Positions 35,495 through 43,911 are shown, counted from the stretch's first letter. The stretch is DNA of 64,000 nucleotides from Shinella zoogloeoides (GCF_033705735.1 NZ_CP131130.1:2173001-2237000), one strand, 5' to 3'. The notes: a model not told the origin generated them from the letters alone. A program made the numbers and translations.

Positions 35495-36613
35495 TTATGC
35501 CTCCGTTGCCGTATGCGGCGCGGCAAGGCCGAGGGCGGCGCGCAGTGTCGCCTCGCTTTCCATAGCAAAGCGCTCGGCCGCATGACGGCCGCGCAGCTCG
35601 TCCCGCGGCGGCAGCGAGCCGGCGAGACGGGCAGAAAGCCCCTCCATCTTAGCGGCAAGGTGTGGCACGTCCTCAATGGCGCACAGGCGATGACCGAGCG
35701 AGCCTTCGCGCACCACCACCGGAAGGCCGAGCTGCGCCGCCCGCCCGAGAATGCCGAAGGCCTGGTCCCCCGTCCGCGGGTAGAAGCACCAGATCGCGTC
35801 GCTCGCCGCATAGGCGCCCAGCAGCTCAGCATCGGAGATGAACCGGTCAACCGTGACGCCGCCGCCCTCGCGCAGGACCTCGGCATGCTCGGCGTCGGCC
35901 ACGGCAACCTTGCCGCAGGCGATGAACTGGTAGCACGCCCGCAGCCGCGCGGACCGGGCATAGATATCGGCGAAGAGATCGAAGCCTTTCCGGCCGCACT
36001 GGCTGCCGATGGCCGTCAGCACCAGGCGGTCGCCCGGCCGGCGCTCGGCGCGCAGAGCGTTCACCGCCTTGCGCTCCTCCTCGCTCAGGTCCCAGAGCTG
36101 GAAATCGTAAATATAGCCGTCGGCAATGGCGGCGGCGGGCGGAAGGACGCTGAAGGGCACGATGGAGAGCGTGCGCACCGCGCGGCAGCGCTTCAGCCTT
36201 TGCAGCACCGCGCGCCGCCAGCGGTTTCCCCAGCGGGGAGAAACGGCAAGCGGGCCCGGCTTGAGCAGGAGCCCAACGGTCCGCCGCCCCAGCAGGGTAC
36301 GGAAAAGCCCGACCAGCACATAAAGAAGGAACACCTCCTCCACCATGAGGAATAGCACCGGCGCCCGCGCGAAAAGGAGGCTGCGAAGCCGCGCCCGCCG
36401 CGCGCCGAATACCCGCTCCAGCACGCGGAAATAGGCAGGCCGCCGGCCAGCCTCACTCCGGCTATAGACGAGCGGCCCAGCCGACCGGCCCTGCCCCTTC
36501 CCCGTCGAGGCTTCGCGTGACCGACCGCCTGCCCTCGCGTCGAGATTTTCCGGCTGCAGGTCCGATCGAACAGACGGACCCATCGCGGCCGGCAACACGC
36601 TGCCCGCCTGCAT
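35495..36613 (-). CDS. Glycosyltransferase family 1-like protein
   Basis: 372 aa. The first 60 residues are Arg-rich and low in complexity; a hydrophobic stretch (APVLFLMVEEVFLLYVLVGLF) follows near residue 90. The C-terminal half looks like a GT-B donor domain: RLVLTAIGSQCGRKGFDLFA, FISDAELLGAYAASDAIWCF, FGILGRAAQLGLPVVVREGS. GGGGGGAAG precedes the ATG at 36613. Its stop is 5 bp from the arsC stop (convergent). Substrate unknown. Confidence 0.72.
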   Translation of the reverse strand: MQAGSVLPAAMGPSVRSDLQPENLDARAGGRSREASTGKGQGRSAGPLVYSRSEAGRRPAYFRVLERVFGARRARLRSLLFARAPVLFLMVEEVFLLYVLVGLFRTLLGRRTVGLLLKPGPLAVSPRWGNRWRRAVLQRLKRCRAVRTLSIVPFSVLPPAAAIADGYIYDFQLWDLSEEERKAVNALRAERRPGDRLVLTAIGSQCGRKGFDLFADIYARSARLRACYQFIACGKVAVADAEHAEVLREGGGVTVDRFISDAELLGAYAASDAIWCFYPRTGDQAFGILGRAAQLGLPVVVREGSLGHRLCAIEDVPHLAAKMEGLSARLAGSLPPRDELRGRHAAERFAMESEATLRAALGLAAPHTATEA

Positions 36614-36936
36614 GATCTTCCCCCCAATGTCGTCGCGAATAGCCCTCGAAGCCGTCCCTGCTCGAAAGGCCCGGATGAGCGGCCGCGTTCCCTCCGGCCT
36701 TCACCCCATCGACATATTAGCAGAAGCGAAATTCACCTTCGCTACAACCATGTCGTTCAAATCCGGACTTTAACGTGTCGTTAACATTTATCAAGCGGGA
36801 TTCTGCAACCTGAATGATGCCTTAGCGCGAACGGCTTTAACGGAAGCGGACAGCCATGCCCCTGCCCTTGCTTGCGGCGATGGACGGGAGAGTCCATAAA
36901 GGCCGCAATCGAAAGACTGCTTTCGAGGGGAAGAGA
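36614..36936. other. Intergenic region, promoters only
   Basis: About 320 bp between divergent genes (glycosyltransferase left, LacI regulator right). The middle (36700-36810) is AT-richer and probably holds both promoters. I see no RNA gene, repeat or clear operator. Confidence 0.4.
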
Positions 36937-37953
36937 ATGAACCTCAAGGAATTTGCCGCGCGCATCGGCCTCTCCCAGACGACGGTGAGCCGGGCGATGA
37001 GCGGCTATCCGGAGGTAAAGGCGGAAACGCGTGCGCGCGTGCTGGAGGCCGCGGAGCGGCTGGGCTACCGCCCGAACAGCATCGCCCAGCGACTGGCGAC
37101 CGGCCGGGCCGGCGCCATCGGCATCGTCTTCCAGGGCGGCGGGCGCTTCGGGCCCCATTCCAGCGAGTTCATGGGCGGTCTTTCGACGCGCCTGCAGCAG
37201 GAAGGTATCGACATCCTCGTCTCGACCGTCGAGAGCGCGCAGGACGAGGCGGCCGCCTATCGCCGGCTTGCGGCGAGCAAGCGGGTGGACGCCGTGATCG
37301 TCCATACGCCCGCCCGCACCGACGAGCGCATCGCGCTCTTGCAGGCGCTCGGCCTGCCCTTCATCGTGCATGGGCGAAGCGAGGCGGAAAAGCCCTTCGC
37401 CTTCCTCGACATCGACAATTTCGGGGCCATCGCCGCCGCGACGAAGCATCTTGCCGCGCTCGGCCATCGCCGCATCGCCCTCATCAACGGCGATACGGCG
37501 AGCACCTATGCCCGCGACCGAGACAAGGGGTATCGCAGGACGCTCGCGGCAGAAGGCATAGCAGTGGATCCAGCGCTGACCGGCCACGGCGAGTTCACCG
37601 ACGAGACCGGCTTTCGGCTCATGCAGGGCTTCCTCGCCCTCCCCGCCCCGCCGACGGCGGTCATCGCGGGGTCGATGATGTCGGCGCTGGGCGCCATGCG
37701 GGCGATCCGCATCGCGGGACTTGCCGTGGGCGAGGATGTCTCACTCATCGCCCATGACGACGTCTTTCCCTATCTCAGCCCCGATAATCTCGTTCCGGCC
37801 GTCACCACGACGCAGTCGCCGATCCGCGCGGCGGGCGAGCGGATCGGCGACATGGCCTTGCGGCTTTTGCAGGGGGAAGCGCCGGAGGCGCTTCAGGAGG
37901 TCTGGCCGGTCGAGTTCGTCATCCGCGGCTCGACAGGCGCGGCCCGGAGTTAA
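36937..37953 (+). CDS. LacI-family regulator, probably of thuAB
   Basis: 338 aa. Canonical LacI HTH MNLKEFAARIGLSQTTVSRA then MSGYPEVKAETRARVLEAA, hinge helix NSIAQRLATGRAGAIGIVF, and a sugar-binding domain (VIVHTPARTDERIALLQALG; VSLIAHDDVFPYLSPDNLVP). Start ATG at 36937 after GAGGGGAAG. It converges on thuB with 2 bp between stops. A LacI-type operator lies upstream of thuA, so this protein is the nearest candidate regulator; AglR/ThuR-like repressors in rhizobia have similar sequence. Confidence 0.85.
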   Translation: MNLKEFAARIGLSQTTVSRAMSGYPEVKAETRARVLEAAERLGYRPNSIAQRLATGRAGAIGIVFQGGGRFGPHSSEFMGGLSTRLQQEGIDILVSTVESAQDEAAAYRRLAASKRVDAVIVHTPARTDERIALLQALGLPFIVHGRSEAEKPFAFLDIDNFGAIAAATKHLAALGHRRIALINGDTASTYARDRDKGYRRTLAAEGIAVDPALTGHGEFTDETGFRLMQGFLALPAPPTAVIAGSMMSALGAMRAIRIAGLAVGEDVSLIAHDDVFPYLSPDNLVPAVTTTQSPIRAAGERIGDMALRLLQGEAPEALQEVWPVEFVIRGSTGAARS

Positions 37954-37955
37954 GG

Positions 37956-38999
37956 TCAAACCGCCAGCTCGCAGCGCCCCTTCTCGGTCTCAATAGCAAG
38001 ATCGAGCACCTTCTGGAGCTCGGCGGCATGGCGGAAGCCCGGCTCGATCCTTTCGCCCGCCGCGACGGCTGCGGCGAAGCGCTCGTAATTGGTCGGCACC
38101 GTGCCGGCGTCGATCTCCCGCCAGACGGCCTGCTCGACATCCTCGCCGAGGCAGCCGCGCAGCTTCGATCCCTCGGTCGAATGGATGACCTCGAGGGCAC
38201 CCTTGTCGCCATGCATGCGAAGACGCAGCTCGTTGAGATGGCCGGTCGCCCAGCGGCTGGCATGGATGACGCCGAGCGCGCCGTTGTCGAAATCCACCGT
38301 CATCGTGAAGCTGTCATTGGCGTCGAGGTCGTATTCGCCGATCCGGTTGTCCGGCGCCTTGTCGAAAGCCTTCAGCCGGGCGAAGACGTGGTCCACGTCG
38401 CTCGCCGCGCCGTAGCTGGCGAAATCGAGGATGTGGATGCCGACATCGCCCAGCACGCCGTTCGAGCCGTGGCGGGTGGAAAGGCGCCAGAGCCACTGGC
38501 TTTCCGTCGCCCAGTTGCCCCAGGCCTTCGAGACGAGCCAGCTTTGCAGATAGGACGCCTCGACATGGCGCACGCGGCCGATCTCGCCCGCCAGAACCAT
38601 CGCGCGCGCCTTCTGCAACGGCGCCACGTTGCGATAGGTGAGGTTCACCATGGTGACGAGACCGGACGCCTCGGCGGCGCGGGCCATCTCGTCGGCCTTG
38701 GCGTAGTTTTCCGCCAGCGGCTTCTCGCACATCACATGCTTGCCCGCCGCCAGCAGCGCCAGCGTCGTCGGATGGTGCGCGCGGTCGGGCGTGACATTGG
38801 TCGCCGCGTCGAAGCCATTCCAGGCGATGGCGTCCTCCAGCGAGGTGAAGACATTCGCGATACCATGCTGGTCGGCGAAGGCCTTGGCCCGCGAGGGGTC
38901 GACATCGACCGCGCCGACCAGCTCGACGCCGTCTATTGCGGCAAAATATCTGGCATGGGTATTAGCCATGCCGCCTGTTCCAACAACGAGAAGACGCAT
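37956..38999 (-). CDS. thuB: Trehalose-utilisation dehydrogenase ThuB (Gfo/Idh/MocA family)
   Basis: 347 aa. NAD site RLLVVGTGGMANTHARYFAA, EKP motif in VMCEKPLAENYAKADEM, and the D-x3-H pair in LGDVGIHILDFASYG. In Sinorhizobium and Agrobacterium ThuA and ThuB oxidise trehalose and related disaccharides to 3-keto derivatives. Eight bp downstream of thuA, same direction. The usual thuEFGK importer genes are absent here, so only the catabolic pair is present. Confidence 0.88.
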   Translation of the reverse strand: MRLLVVGTGGMANTHARYFAAIDGVELVGAVDVDPSRAKAFADQHGIANVFTSLEDAIAWNGFDAATNVTPDRAHHPTTLALLAAGKHVMCEKPLAENYAKADEMARAAEASGLVTMVNLTYRNVAPLQKARAMVLAGEIGRVRHVEASYLQSWLVSKAWGNWATESQWLWRLSTRHGSNGVLGDVGIHILDFASYGAASDVDHVFARLKAFDKAPDNRIGEYDLDANDSFTMTVDFDNGALGVIHASRWATGHLNELRLRMHGDKGALEVIHSTEGSKLRGCLGEDVEQAVWREIDAGTVPTNYERFAAAVAAGERIEPGFRHAAELQKVLDLAIETEKGRCELAV

Positions 39000-39007
39000 C
39001 GTTCGCC

Positions 39008-39793
39008 TCAGCGGTAACCGGCTTCGCCGGCCTCATGCAATTTCGGGCCGCGCTCCTCGATCGGCTCCAGGGCCTTGTCGACCGGCACGTTCGGCGCATC
39101 GTGGATGGCCGCATAGGTGCCCTGCGGGTTGAAGGCCCATTTCACGCCATTGACCAGGACCTTCTGGACCGTGGCGTCGTGATAGGTCGGGTAGGTCTCG
39201 TGGCCCGGGCGGAAATAGAAGATGTTGCCGGCGCCGCGACGCCAGGTGAGACCCGAGCGGAACACCTCGCCGCCCGCAAACCACGAGATGAAGACGGTTT
39301 CCAGCGGTTCCGGCACGGAGAACTGCTCGCCATACATCTCCTCGTTTTCCAGCACGAAGTTCTCGCCGAGCCCTTCGGCGATGGGGTGGCGGGGATTGAT
39401 CACCCAGAGCCGCTCGCGCTCGCCGGCCTCGCGCCATTTCAGCGCGCAGGGCGTGCCCATCAGGCGCTTGAAGATCTTGGAGAAATGGCCGGAATGCAGC
39501 ACGAGGAGGCCCATGCCTTCCCACACGCGCCGCGCCACGCGCTCCACCACCGCATCGTCGACCGCGCCGTGATCCTTGTGGCCCCACCAGACGAGGACGT
39601 CCGTCTCGGCAAGGCGGGCCTCGGTGAGCCCGTGTTCCGGCTCCTGCAGCGTCGCCGTCGTGGCGCGGATCGCGGGATCCCTGTTCAGCGCCTCGGCGAT
39701 CGTGTTGTGCATGCCGTTCGGATAGATCGAGCGGACGATCTCGTTCGTCTGCTCGTGGATGTTCTCACCCCATACGATGGTGCGTATTGCCAT
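39008..39793 (-). CDS. thuA: Trehalose-utilisation protein ThuA
   Basis: 261 aa, ThuA/class-I-glutamine-amidotransferase-like fold. Typical ThuA stretches are [68 protein letters not shown] and [16 protein letters not shown]. The ATG at 39793 follows AAGGAATGG. First gene of thuAB; a LacI-type operator lies 22 bp upstream. Confidence 0.93.
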   Translation of the reverse strand: MAIRTIVWGENIHEQTNEIVRSIYPNGMHNTIAEALNRDPAIRATTATLQEPEHGLTEARLAETDVLVWWGHKDHGAVDDAVVERVARRVWEGMGLLVLHSGHFSKIFKRLMGTPCALKWREAGERERLWVINPRHPIAEGLGENFVLENEEMYGEQFSVPEPLETVFISWFAGGEVFRSGLTWRRGAGNIFYFRPGHETYPTYHDATVQKVLVNGVKWAFNPQGTYAAIHDAPNVPVDKALEPIEERGPKLHEAGEAGYR

Positions 39794-39814
39794 GTGCCAT
39801 TCCTTCAAGGCCGG

Positions 39815-39836
39815 GAATTGAAACCGCTTTCAATTC
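39815..39836. promoter_or_regulatory. LacI-type operator upstream of thuA
   Basis: GAATTGAAA and TTTCAATTC (9 bp each) flank CCGC, giving the TGAAA-CCGC-TTTCA core common to LacI-family operators. It is 22 bp upstream of the thuA ATG, in position to block transcription. Confidence 0.75.
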
Positions 39837-39902
39837 GTCGAAACCGATAGAGGTAGTCCCGCGTCTTGGCAAGCGGGGTCCTCTCACGATTCCGGCTCCC
39901 CT

Positions 39903-40244
39903 TCAGTGGAATGTCGATTTGGAGAAAAGGTTCAGCACAAGAACGCCGGCAATGATCAGGCCGAGGCCGGCAATGGCGGCAAAGTCGAGCTTCTGGCCGA
40001 AGGCGAAGTAGCCGACGAGCGAGATCAGCACGATGCCGAGGCCGCTCCAGATCGCATAGGCGATGCCGACCGGAACGTAGCGCAGGCTCCAGGAGAGGAA
40101 GTAGAACGCCACGGCATAGCAGACCACCATGACGAGGGTCGGCCCAAGGCGGGAGAAGTGCTGCGCGGCCTGCATGGCGGAGGTGCCGAGCACCTCGAAG
40201 ACGATGGCGGCCACCAGGACGGCATAGACGGCGGTGATGTTCAT
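39903..40244 (-). CDS. emrE: Small multidrug resistance efflux protein, EmrE-like
   Basis: 113 aa, four transmembrane helices. SMR signatures: the membrane Glu in AAIVFEVLGTSAMQAAQ, the TM3 motif VGIAYAIWSGLGIVLISLVG, and TM4 LGLIIAGVLVLNLFS. It exchanges lipophilic cations for protons as a dimer. GGAGACC precedes the ATG at 40244. It follows the tetR gene by 61 bp in the same direction. Confidence 0.92.
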   Translation of the reverse strand: MNITAVYAVLVAAIVFEVLGTSAMQAAQHFSRLGPTLVMVVCYAVAFYFLSWSLRYVPVGIAYAIWSGLGIVLISLVGYFAFGQKLDFAAIAGLGLIIAGVLVLNLFSKSTFH

Positions 40245-40305
40245 GTGAGGTCTCCGGCGCAGGCCGCGCCAACGGGCGCCTTCCGGCGCGGATTGCAAAA
40301 GACGG

Positions 40306-40866
40306 TCAGGTGCGCGACAGGGCCATCAGGCGCTCCAGCATGGCCGCGCGCGGTGCGGCATCCATGACGGGCGCCCCGAGCAGGTCGGCCAGCCAGAGCC
40401 CGTCCACCGCATAGCGAACGAGCATGGCGTCGAGCGTCGAATCCGTGCCGACATTTTCCGCAAGGTGCCGGTCGACCCATTGTCGCCAGCGCTCGCGCAG
40501 GTGCGGCTCGGAGATGAGCGCGACGGTGAGCACCTTCCATTGCTCGCCGTCGGAAAGGCCCTCCGGCAGGAACCAGATCGCCGCATAGGCCCGCGTGAAG
40601 CGGCCCTTCGGCTCAGGATCGTCGCGCATGCGCTCGGCAAGCGCCCGGTCGAACTTTTCCGTCAGGTCGTCGAACAGGCCGTCGAGCAGCGACAGCTTGT
40701 TGGGAAAATGATGCAGCAGGCCCCCCTTGCTGACCCCGGCCGCCTGGGAAACGGCATCGAGCGTCACGCTCGCCGGCCCCTTCTCCAGCGACAGCTTCGC
40801 CGCGACTTCCAGCAATTGCTGGCGGACGGCCTCGGGATGCTTCTTGCGATGGTGGGCTTTGCTCAT
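40306..40866 (-). CDS. TetR-family regulator of the efflux gene
   Basis: 186 aa. TetR HTH near residues 15-60 (VTLDAVSQAAGVSKGGLLHH, then FPNKLSLLDGLF) and an all-helical ligand domain. The preceding segment EAVRQQLLEVAAKLSLEKG is typical of TetR proteins controlling drug efflux. A perfect palindrome lies 11 bp upstream of its start, indicating autorepression of the tetR-emrE unit. Confidence 0.9.
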   Translation of the reverse strand: MSKAHHRKKHPEAVRQQLLEVAAKLSLEKGPASVTLDAVSQAAGVSKGGLLHHFPNKLSLLDGLFDDLTEKFDRALAERMRDDPEPKGRFTRAYAAIWFLPEGLSDGEQWKVLTVALISEPHLRERWRQWVDRHLAENVGTDSTLDAMLVRYAVDGLWLADLLGAPVMDAAPRAAMLERLMALSRT

Positions 40867-40876
40867 AATAAAACAT

Positions 40877-40890
40877 ACCGTCTAGACGGT
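40877..40890. promoter_or_regulatory. TetR operator palindrome
   Basis: ACCGTCTAGACGGT, a perfect 14-bp palindrome starting 11 bp upstream of the tetR ATG. It has the TAGACGGT half-site often seen with TetR-family efflux regulators. It may also affect the rightward haemoglobin gene 111 bp away. Confidence 0.75.
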
Positions 40891-41000
40891 TTCTTGTCAA
40901 TCCGCCCGAGGCGGCGCTGCCGGGCGCATTGCCGCAGCTCTGCAGCCGGGATTGCGCGGCGGATGCGGCGGCGCTAAGACCCTGGACAACGGGAAGAACC

Positions 41001-41417
41001 ATGACCGACGCGACGCAAGAGCAGGAACGGCAGGGCGAGACGATCACCCTCTACCAGGCGGTGGGCGGCGAGGCGGGCGTGCGCGCCCTGACGCGCCGCT
41101 TCTACGCGCTGATGGACACCCTGCCGGAAGCGGCCCGCTGCCGCGCCATCCATCCGCCGGACCTCACCGGCAGCGAGGAAAAGCTCTACGAATACCTGAC
41201 CGGCTGGCTCGGCGGCCCGCCGCTCTATACGCAGAAGCGCGGCCACCCCATGCTGCGCCGCCGCCATTTCGTCGCGCCGATCGGCCCGGCCGAACGGGAC
41301 GAATGGCTGCTCTGCTTCGTGCGCGCGCTGGAAGAGACCGTGCCCGGCGAGGGCCTCCGGAAGATCATCCTCGAGCCGGTTACCCGGCTTGCCCACCACA
41401 TGCAGAACCAGGAATAG
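41001..41417 (+). CDS. Group II truncated haemoglobin
   Basis: 138 aa, 2-on-2 globin fold. Landmarks are TLYQAVGGEAGVRALTRRFY, a long loop before YEYLTGWLGGPPLY, and the proximal-His region HPMLRRRHFVAPIGPAERDE ending in W-x-x-C (DEWLLCF). Binds oxygen or nitric oxide through haem; group II proteins in bacteria are linked to redox or NO stress. GGGAAGAACC precedes the ATG. It may be cotranscribed with the DUF423 gene 15 bp downstream. Confidence 0.88.
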   Translation: MTDATQEQERQGETITLYQAVGGEAGVRALTRRFYALMDTLPEAARCRAIHPPDLTGSEEKLYEYLTGWLGGPPLYTQKRGHPMLRRRHFVAPIGPAERDEWLLCFVRALEETVPGEGLRKIILEPVTRLAHHMQNQE

Positions 41418-41432
41418 TCCCGGGAGTCATCC

Positions 41433-41807
41433 ATGTCCTTTTCGTTCCGCTCGGCAAGCCTTCTCGTCGCCGGCCTGATGGGCCTTGCCGGCGTCGCAAC
41501 GGCGGCGGCCGCCTCGCATGGCAGCGATCCGCGCCTGATGGCCGGCGCTTCCGCCATGTGCCTTGCCCATGCCCCGGCGCTGGTCGCGCTCCACGCGGCC
41601 TGGCCAATGGTGCGGACCGCGCCGCTCGCCGCGCTGCTGCTGGCCCTCGGCACGGCGCTCTTTGCCGGCGACCTCGTCTTCCGCCATTCGGCGGGACACG
41701 GGCTTTTCCCCATGTCCGCGCCGACCGGCGGCGTCGTGATGATGGCGGGATGGCTGGCGATCGCGCTCGGCGCGTTCCTGCCTAGAGCAATTCCAGCAAA
41801 AGTGTGA
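41433..41807 (+). CDS. DUF423 inner-membrane protein
   Basis: 124 aa with four hydrophobic helices (LLVAGLMGLAGVATAAAAS; MCLAHAPALVALHAAW; APLAALLLALGTALFAGDLV; GGVVMMAGWLAIALGAFL). Matches the DUF423/YwdK pattern; function unknown. The last seven codons (RAIPAKV plus stop) lie inside a dispersed intergenic repeat that starts at 41783, so the C-terminus has been replaced or extended by repeat sequence. Confidence 0.85.
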   Translation: MSFSFRSASLLVAGLMGLAGVATAAAASHGSDPRLMAGASAMCLAHAPALVALHAAWPMVRTAPLAALLLALGTALFAGDLVFRHSAGHGLFPMSAPTGGVVMMAGWLAIALGAFLPRAIPAKV

Positions 41808-41886
41808 AGCGGTTTTGCGTCCGGAATTGCGTTAAAATAAAGAGTTGGAGCGTTTTCGCGATTCGAAGAAAAGCGGAAATGCTCTA
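41783..41886. repeat. Dispersed palindromic intergenic repeat (~104 bp, Rhizobiaceae type)
   Basis: Begins TAGAGCAATTCCAGCAAAAG and ends GCGGAAATGCTCTA, so its termini form an inverted repeat (TAGAGCA / TGCTCTA). Internal segments GCGGTTTTGCGTCCGGAATT and GAGCGTTTTCGCGATTCG are familiar from repeats scattered through Rhizobiaceae intergenic DNA. It can fold as RNA and probably ends the DUF423 transcript. It overlaps the DUF423 stop codon. Confidence 0.75.
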
Positions 41887-41902
41887 AGAAGCAAGCCTGA
41901 CG

Positions 41903-42169
41903 TCAGCGCCCGGAGGGGGCGCGACGCAGCGAGGAGAACGCGACGACATTGTCGTTGCGCGCATCGAGGGCGGTGTCGTCCTCGAAAGCCGCCCGTCGCG
42001 CTGGCGGGCGGGCGTCGTGCACGGGAAATTCCATGACATTGGCGCTGTCCAGCAGGCAAGCGCGGCGCGTCAGGAGGGCATAGAGTTCCGGTACGAGGCC
42101 GTCGCCGTTCTGGGCGGCCAGCTTGTGCAGGCCGATCATCGCGAAGGCCTCGGGTCTTTCGTCATTCAC
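41903..42169 (-). CDS. Small hypothetical protein coupled to the DUF2325 gene
   Basis: 88 aa from a GTG at 42169 that overlaps the DUF2325 stop as GTGA, so translation is coupled. N-terminal half is helical (AFAMIGLHKLAAQNGDGLVP, ELYALLTRRACLLDSA) and the tail is charged (ALDARNDNVVAFSSLRR). No signal peptide, membrane segment or metal motif. I do not recognise the family; its context is the iron/haem block. Confidence 0.6.
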   Translation of the reverse strand: MNDERPEAFAMIGLHKLAAQNGDGLVPELYALLTRRACLLDSANVMEFPVHDARPPARRAAFEDDTALDARNDNVVAFSSLRRAPSGR

Positions 42170-42807
42170 TGGGTACTGTCTCCCTGGCTCATGCTCTGCA
42201 GGGCCCGCTCGAAGGAGGACTTGCTGCCGTTGCGCAGCGGCACGAAGGCCTTCTCCCACTTCTTGCAGCCCGTTTTCACGCGGATGCAGGCATCATGGCT
42301 GATACAGTCGATGGGGCAGAAGACGCAGTCCACGGAGGGCAGCACGTTGTCGATGCGGGAAACCGCCTCGCGAAGACCGCCGTCGTGATGGATGAGGTTT
42401 GCGCCGTAGGAGCTGGCGATCTGACGCAGATGCGCCACCTGGCAGTCGCGGCCGCCGACATAGAGGAAGCTGCGGCCTTCGAGGCCGGCCTTGTCGGCCT
42501 TCTCGTCATTGTCCTGCCGCTGGCGGGCCTGCTGCTGTTGCCTTTTCTCGCGCATCGCCTTCCTCTCCGCTTCGCCGGTCCGGCGCTTCACTCTGGTGAC
42601 TTCCACGCTGCGGGGGGCCTGCGCCTGCGGCGCCCGCACCTCCATCCGCTGGGCGGTCGGCGCTGCGGCCGCTCCCTCCTGCGGGCCTTCGGCCATCTGC
42701 TTGCGGAGCGCGGCAAGCTGGCGCTCCAGATCGGCGATGCGCCGGTCCCGCTCGGCGATCATTGCCTTCAGGACCGACTCCATGCGGCCCGCAGTCATCG
42801 TATTCAT
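42166..42807 (-). CDS. DUF2325 protein with coiled-coil N-terminus, iron-regulated by context
   Basis: 213 aa. Residues 1-45 are a coiled coil (MESVLKAMIAERDRRIADLE, RQLAALRKQM), followed by a basic Gln/Arg linker to about residue 110. The C-terminal 100 residues are a DUF2325 domain (SFLYVGGRDCQVAHLRQIAS, LIHHDGGLREAVSRIDNVLP) with a Cys-rich segment C-V-F-C-P-I-D-C that could bind metal. Function not established. A TGA-N9-TCA iron box lies about 87 bp upstream, and the gene sits between tonB and its small partner. An iron-responsive or haem-related role is inferred. Confidence 0.8.
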   Translation of the reverse strand: MNTMTAGRMESVLKAMIAERDRRIADLERQLAALRKQMAEGPQEGAAAAPTAQRMEVRAPQAQAPRSVEVTRVKRRTGEAERKAMREKRQQQQARQRQDNDEKADKAGLEGRSFLYVGGRDCQVAHLRQIASSYGANLIHHDGGLREAVSRIDNVLPSVDCVFCPIDCISHDACIRVKTGCKKWEKAFVPLRNGSKSSFERALQSMSQGDSTQ

Positions 42808-42893
42808 GCAGCATCCCCTTTGGCACTCCGCGTGGGCGGAGCCTCAGTCCGGGTCAACCTACAAAACTTGATTTTCAGAGTAAAGTATAAACA

Positions 42894-42908
42894 TGACTAT
42901 TAAAGTCA
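42894..42908. promoter_or_regulatory. Iron-responsive (RirA/IRO-type) box upstream of the DUF2325 gene
   Basis: TGA-CTATTAAAG-TCA, an exact match to the TGA-N9-TCA IRO pattern, and a dyad (ATGACT...AGTCAT). It lies in the AT-rich gap between the tonB terminator and the DUF2325 start. RirA is the known rhizobial regulator using such boxes; binding here is inferred. Confidence 0.65.
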
Positions 42909-42919
42909 TATTTTCCGAC

Positions 42920-42951
42920 AAAAAAATCCCGCCGACCGGAAGGCAGCGGGA
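42920..42951 (-). terminator. Rho-independent terminator of tonB
   Basis: On the minus strand TCCCGC ... GCGGGA is followed directly by TTTTTTT. It starts 10 bp after the tonB stop, so the DUF2325 operon needs its own promoter. Confidence 0.8.
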
Positions 42952-42960
42952 AAGATCGCC

Positions 42961-43866
42961 TCAGTTGAACACGATCGGCACGTTGAATGCCCAGGACGCG
43001 CGCCCCGCGGCCTCGGGGATTTTCGCGAAGGGCGCGGCGCGCTGCACCGAATCGACCGCCGCCCTGTCGAGCGCCGCGCTGCCGGAGCTGCGCGCGACAC
43101 GGATGCCGCTCGCCTGCCCGCCCGAACCGACGACGAAGCTCACGACCACGCTGCCGCTCTCGCCGCCCGGCGCGCGCCGCTTGGCGCGGTTGATCTTGTT
43201 GCGGACCTTGCCCGGATAATTGCTGACGGCGGCATTGCCGGCCGTGGACGAGTTGCCCTTCTTCTGGCCGCCGACGGAGGCGGTCTTCACGTCGGCCGAG
43301 CCGTCCACCTCGCCCTTCGTGGCATTCGCCTTCGCCGTGCCCTTCTCGCCGGCCTTGCGGACGACCTTCTGCTTCGGCTTCTTGCGCTCGACCTTTTTGA
43401 CCGGCTCTTGCTTCTTCACCTCGGGAACCGGCTTGATCTCCCGTTCCGGCTCGACCTCGGGCTTGATTTCCGGGATCGGGATCGCGGCGATCTCCACCTC
43501 GGCGGAGGGAACGAACAGCTCCTGCACCGGCTCCGACACCACCGGATCGACGGGCGCAATCTCGGTCGTCTCGGGCTGGATCTCGGTGGGTTTGATTTCC
43601 GCAACCTCCTGCGGTTGCGGCTCGGTGACGTCGGGCTGGATCGCTTCCGGCGTGATCGCTTCTTCGGGATTGCCAGACTCGACCGCCTCGAAGGCGCCGT
43701 TGCCGAGCATGGCCACTTCCGCGACGACGCCGCCGGCGATCAGCGCCTCGTCTTCCGGCGCAGCCGGCGTCATGGTGAGGATCGCGGCCGCCCCGGCATG
43801 GGCCAGCAGGGAAAACACCCCCGCACCGATCCAGAGCCACTTGCTTCCAGCCATCGCCTTATCCAC
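42961..43866 (-). CDS. tonB: TonB energy-transducing protein
   Basis: 301 aa. One N-terminal transmembrane helix (WLWIGAGVFSLLAHAGAAAI), a long Pro/Glu/Lys periplasmic linker (residues about 60-200, e.g. KPEVEPEREIKPVPEV and ERKKPKQKVVRK), and a TonB C-terminal domain (YPGKVRNKINRAKR; GSVVVSFVVGSGGQASGIRV; WAFNVPIVFN). With ExbB/ExbD (not in the window) it energises outer-membrane siderophore and haem receptors. Divergent from hmuSTUV, downstream of a small periplasmic protein gene. Confidence 0.93.
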   Translation of the reverse strand: MDKAMAGSKWLWIGAGVFSLLAHAGAAAILTMTPAAPEDEALIAGGVVAEVAMLGNGAFEAVESGNPEEAITPEAIQPDVTEPQPQEVAEIKPTEIQPETTEIAPVDPVVSEPVQELFVPSAEVEIAAIPIPEIKPEVEPEREIKPVPEVKKQEPVKKVERKKPKQKVVRKAGEKGTAKANATKGEVDGSADVKTASVGGQKKGNSSTAGNAAVSNYPGKVRNKINRAKRRAPGGESGSVVVSFVVGSGGQASGIRVARSSGSAALDRAAVDSVQRAAPFAKIPEAAGRASWAFNVPIVFN

Positions 43867-43911
43867 CGTTCCGTTTATCGCGAGCCCGCCTCATGCGGGC
43901 CGCCACTCAAC

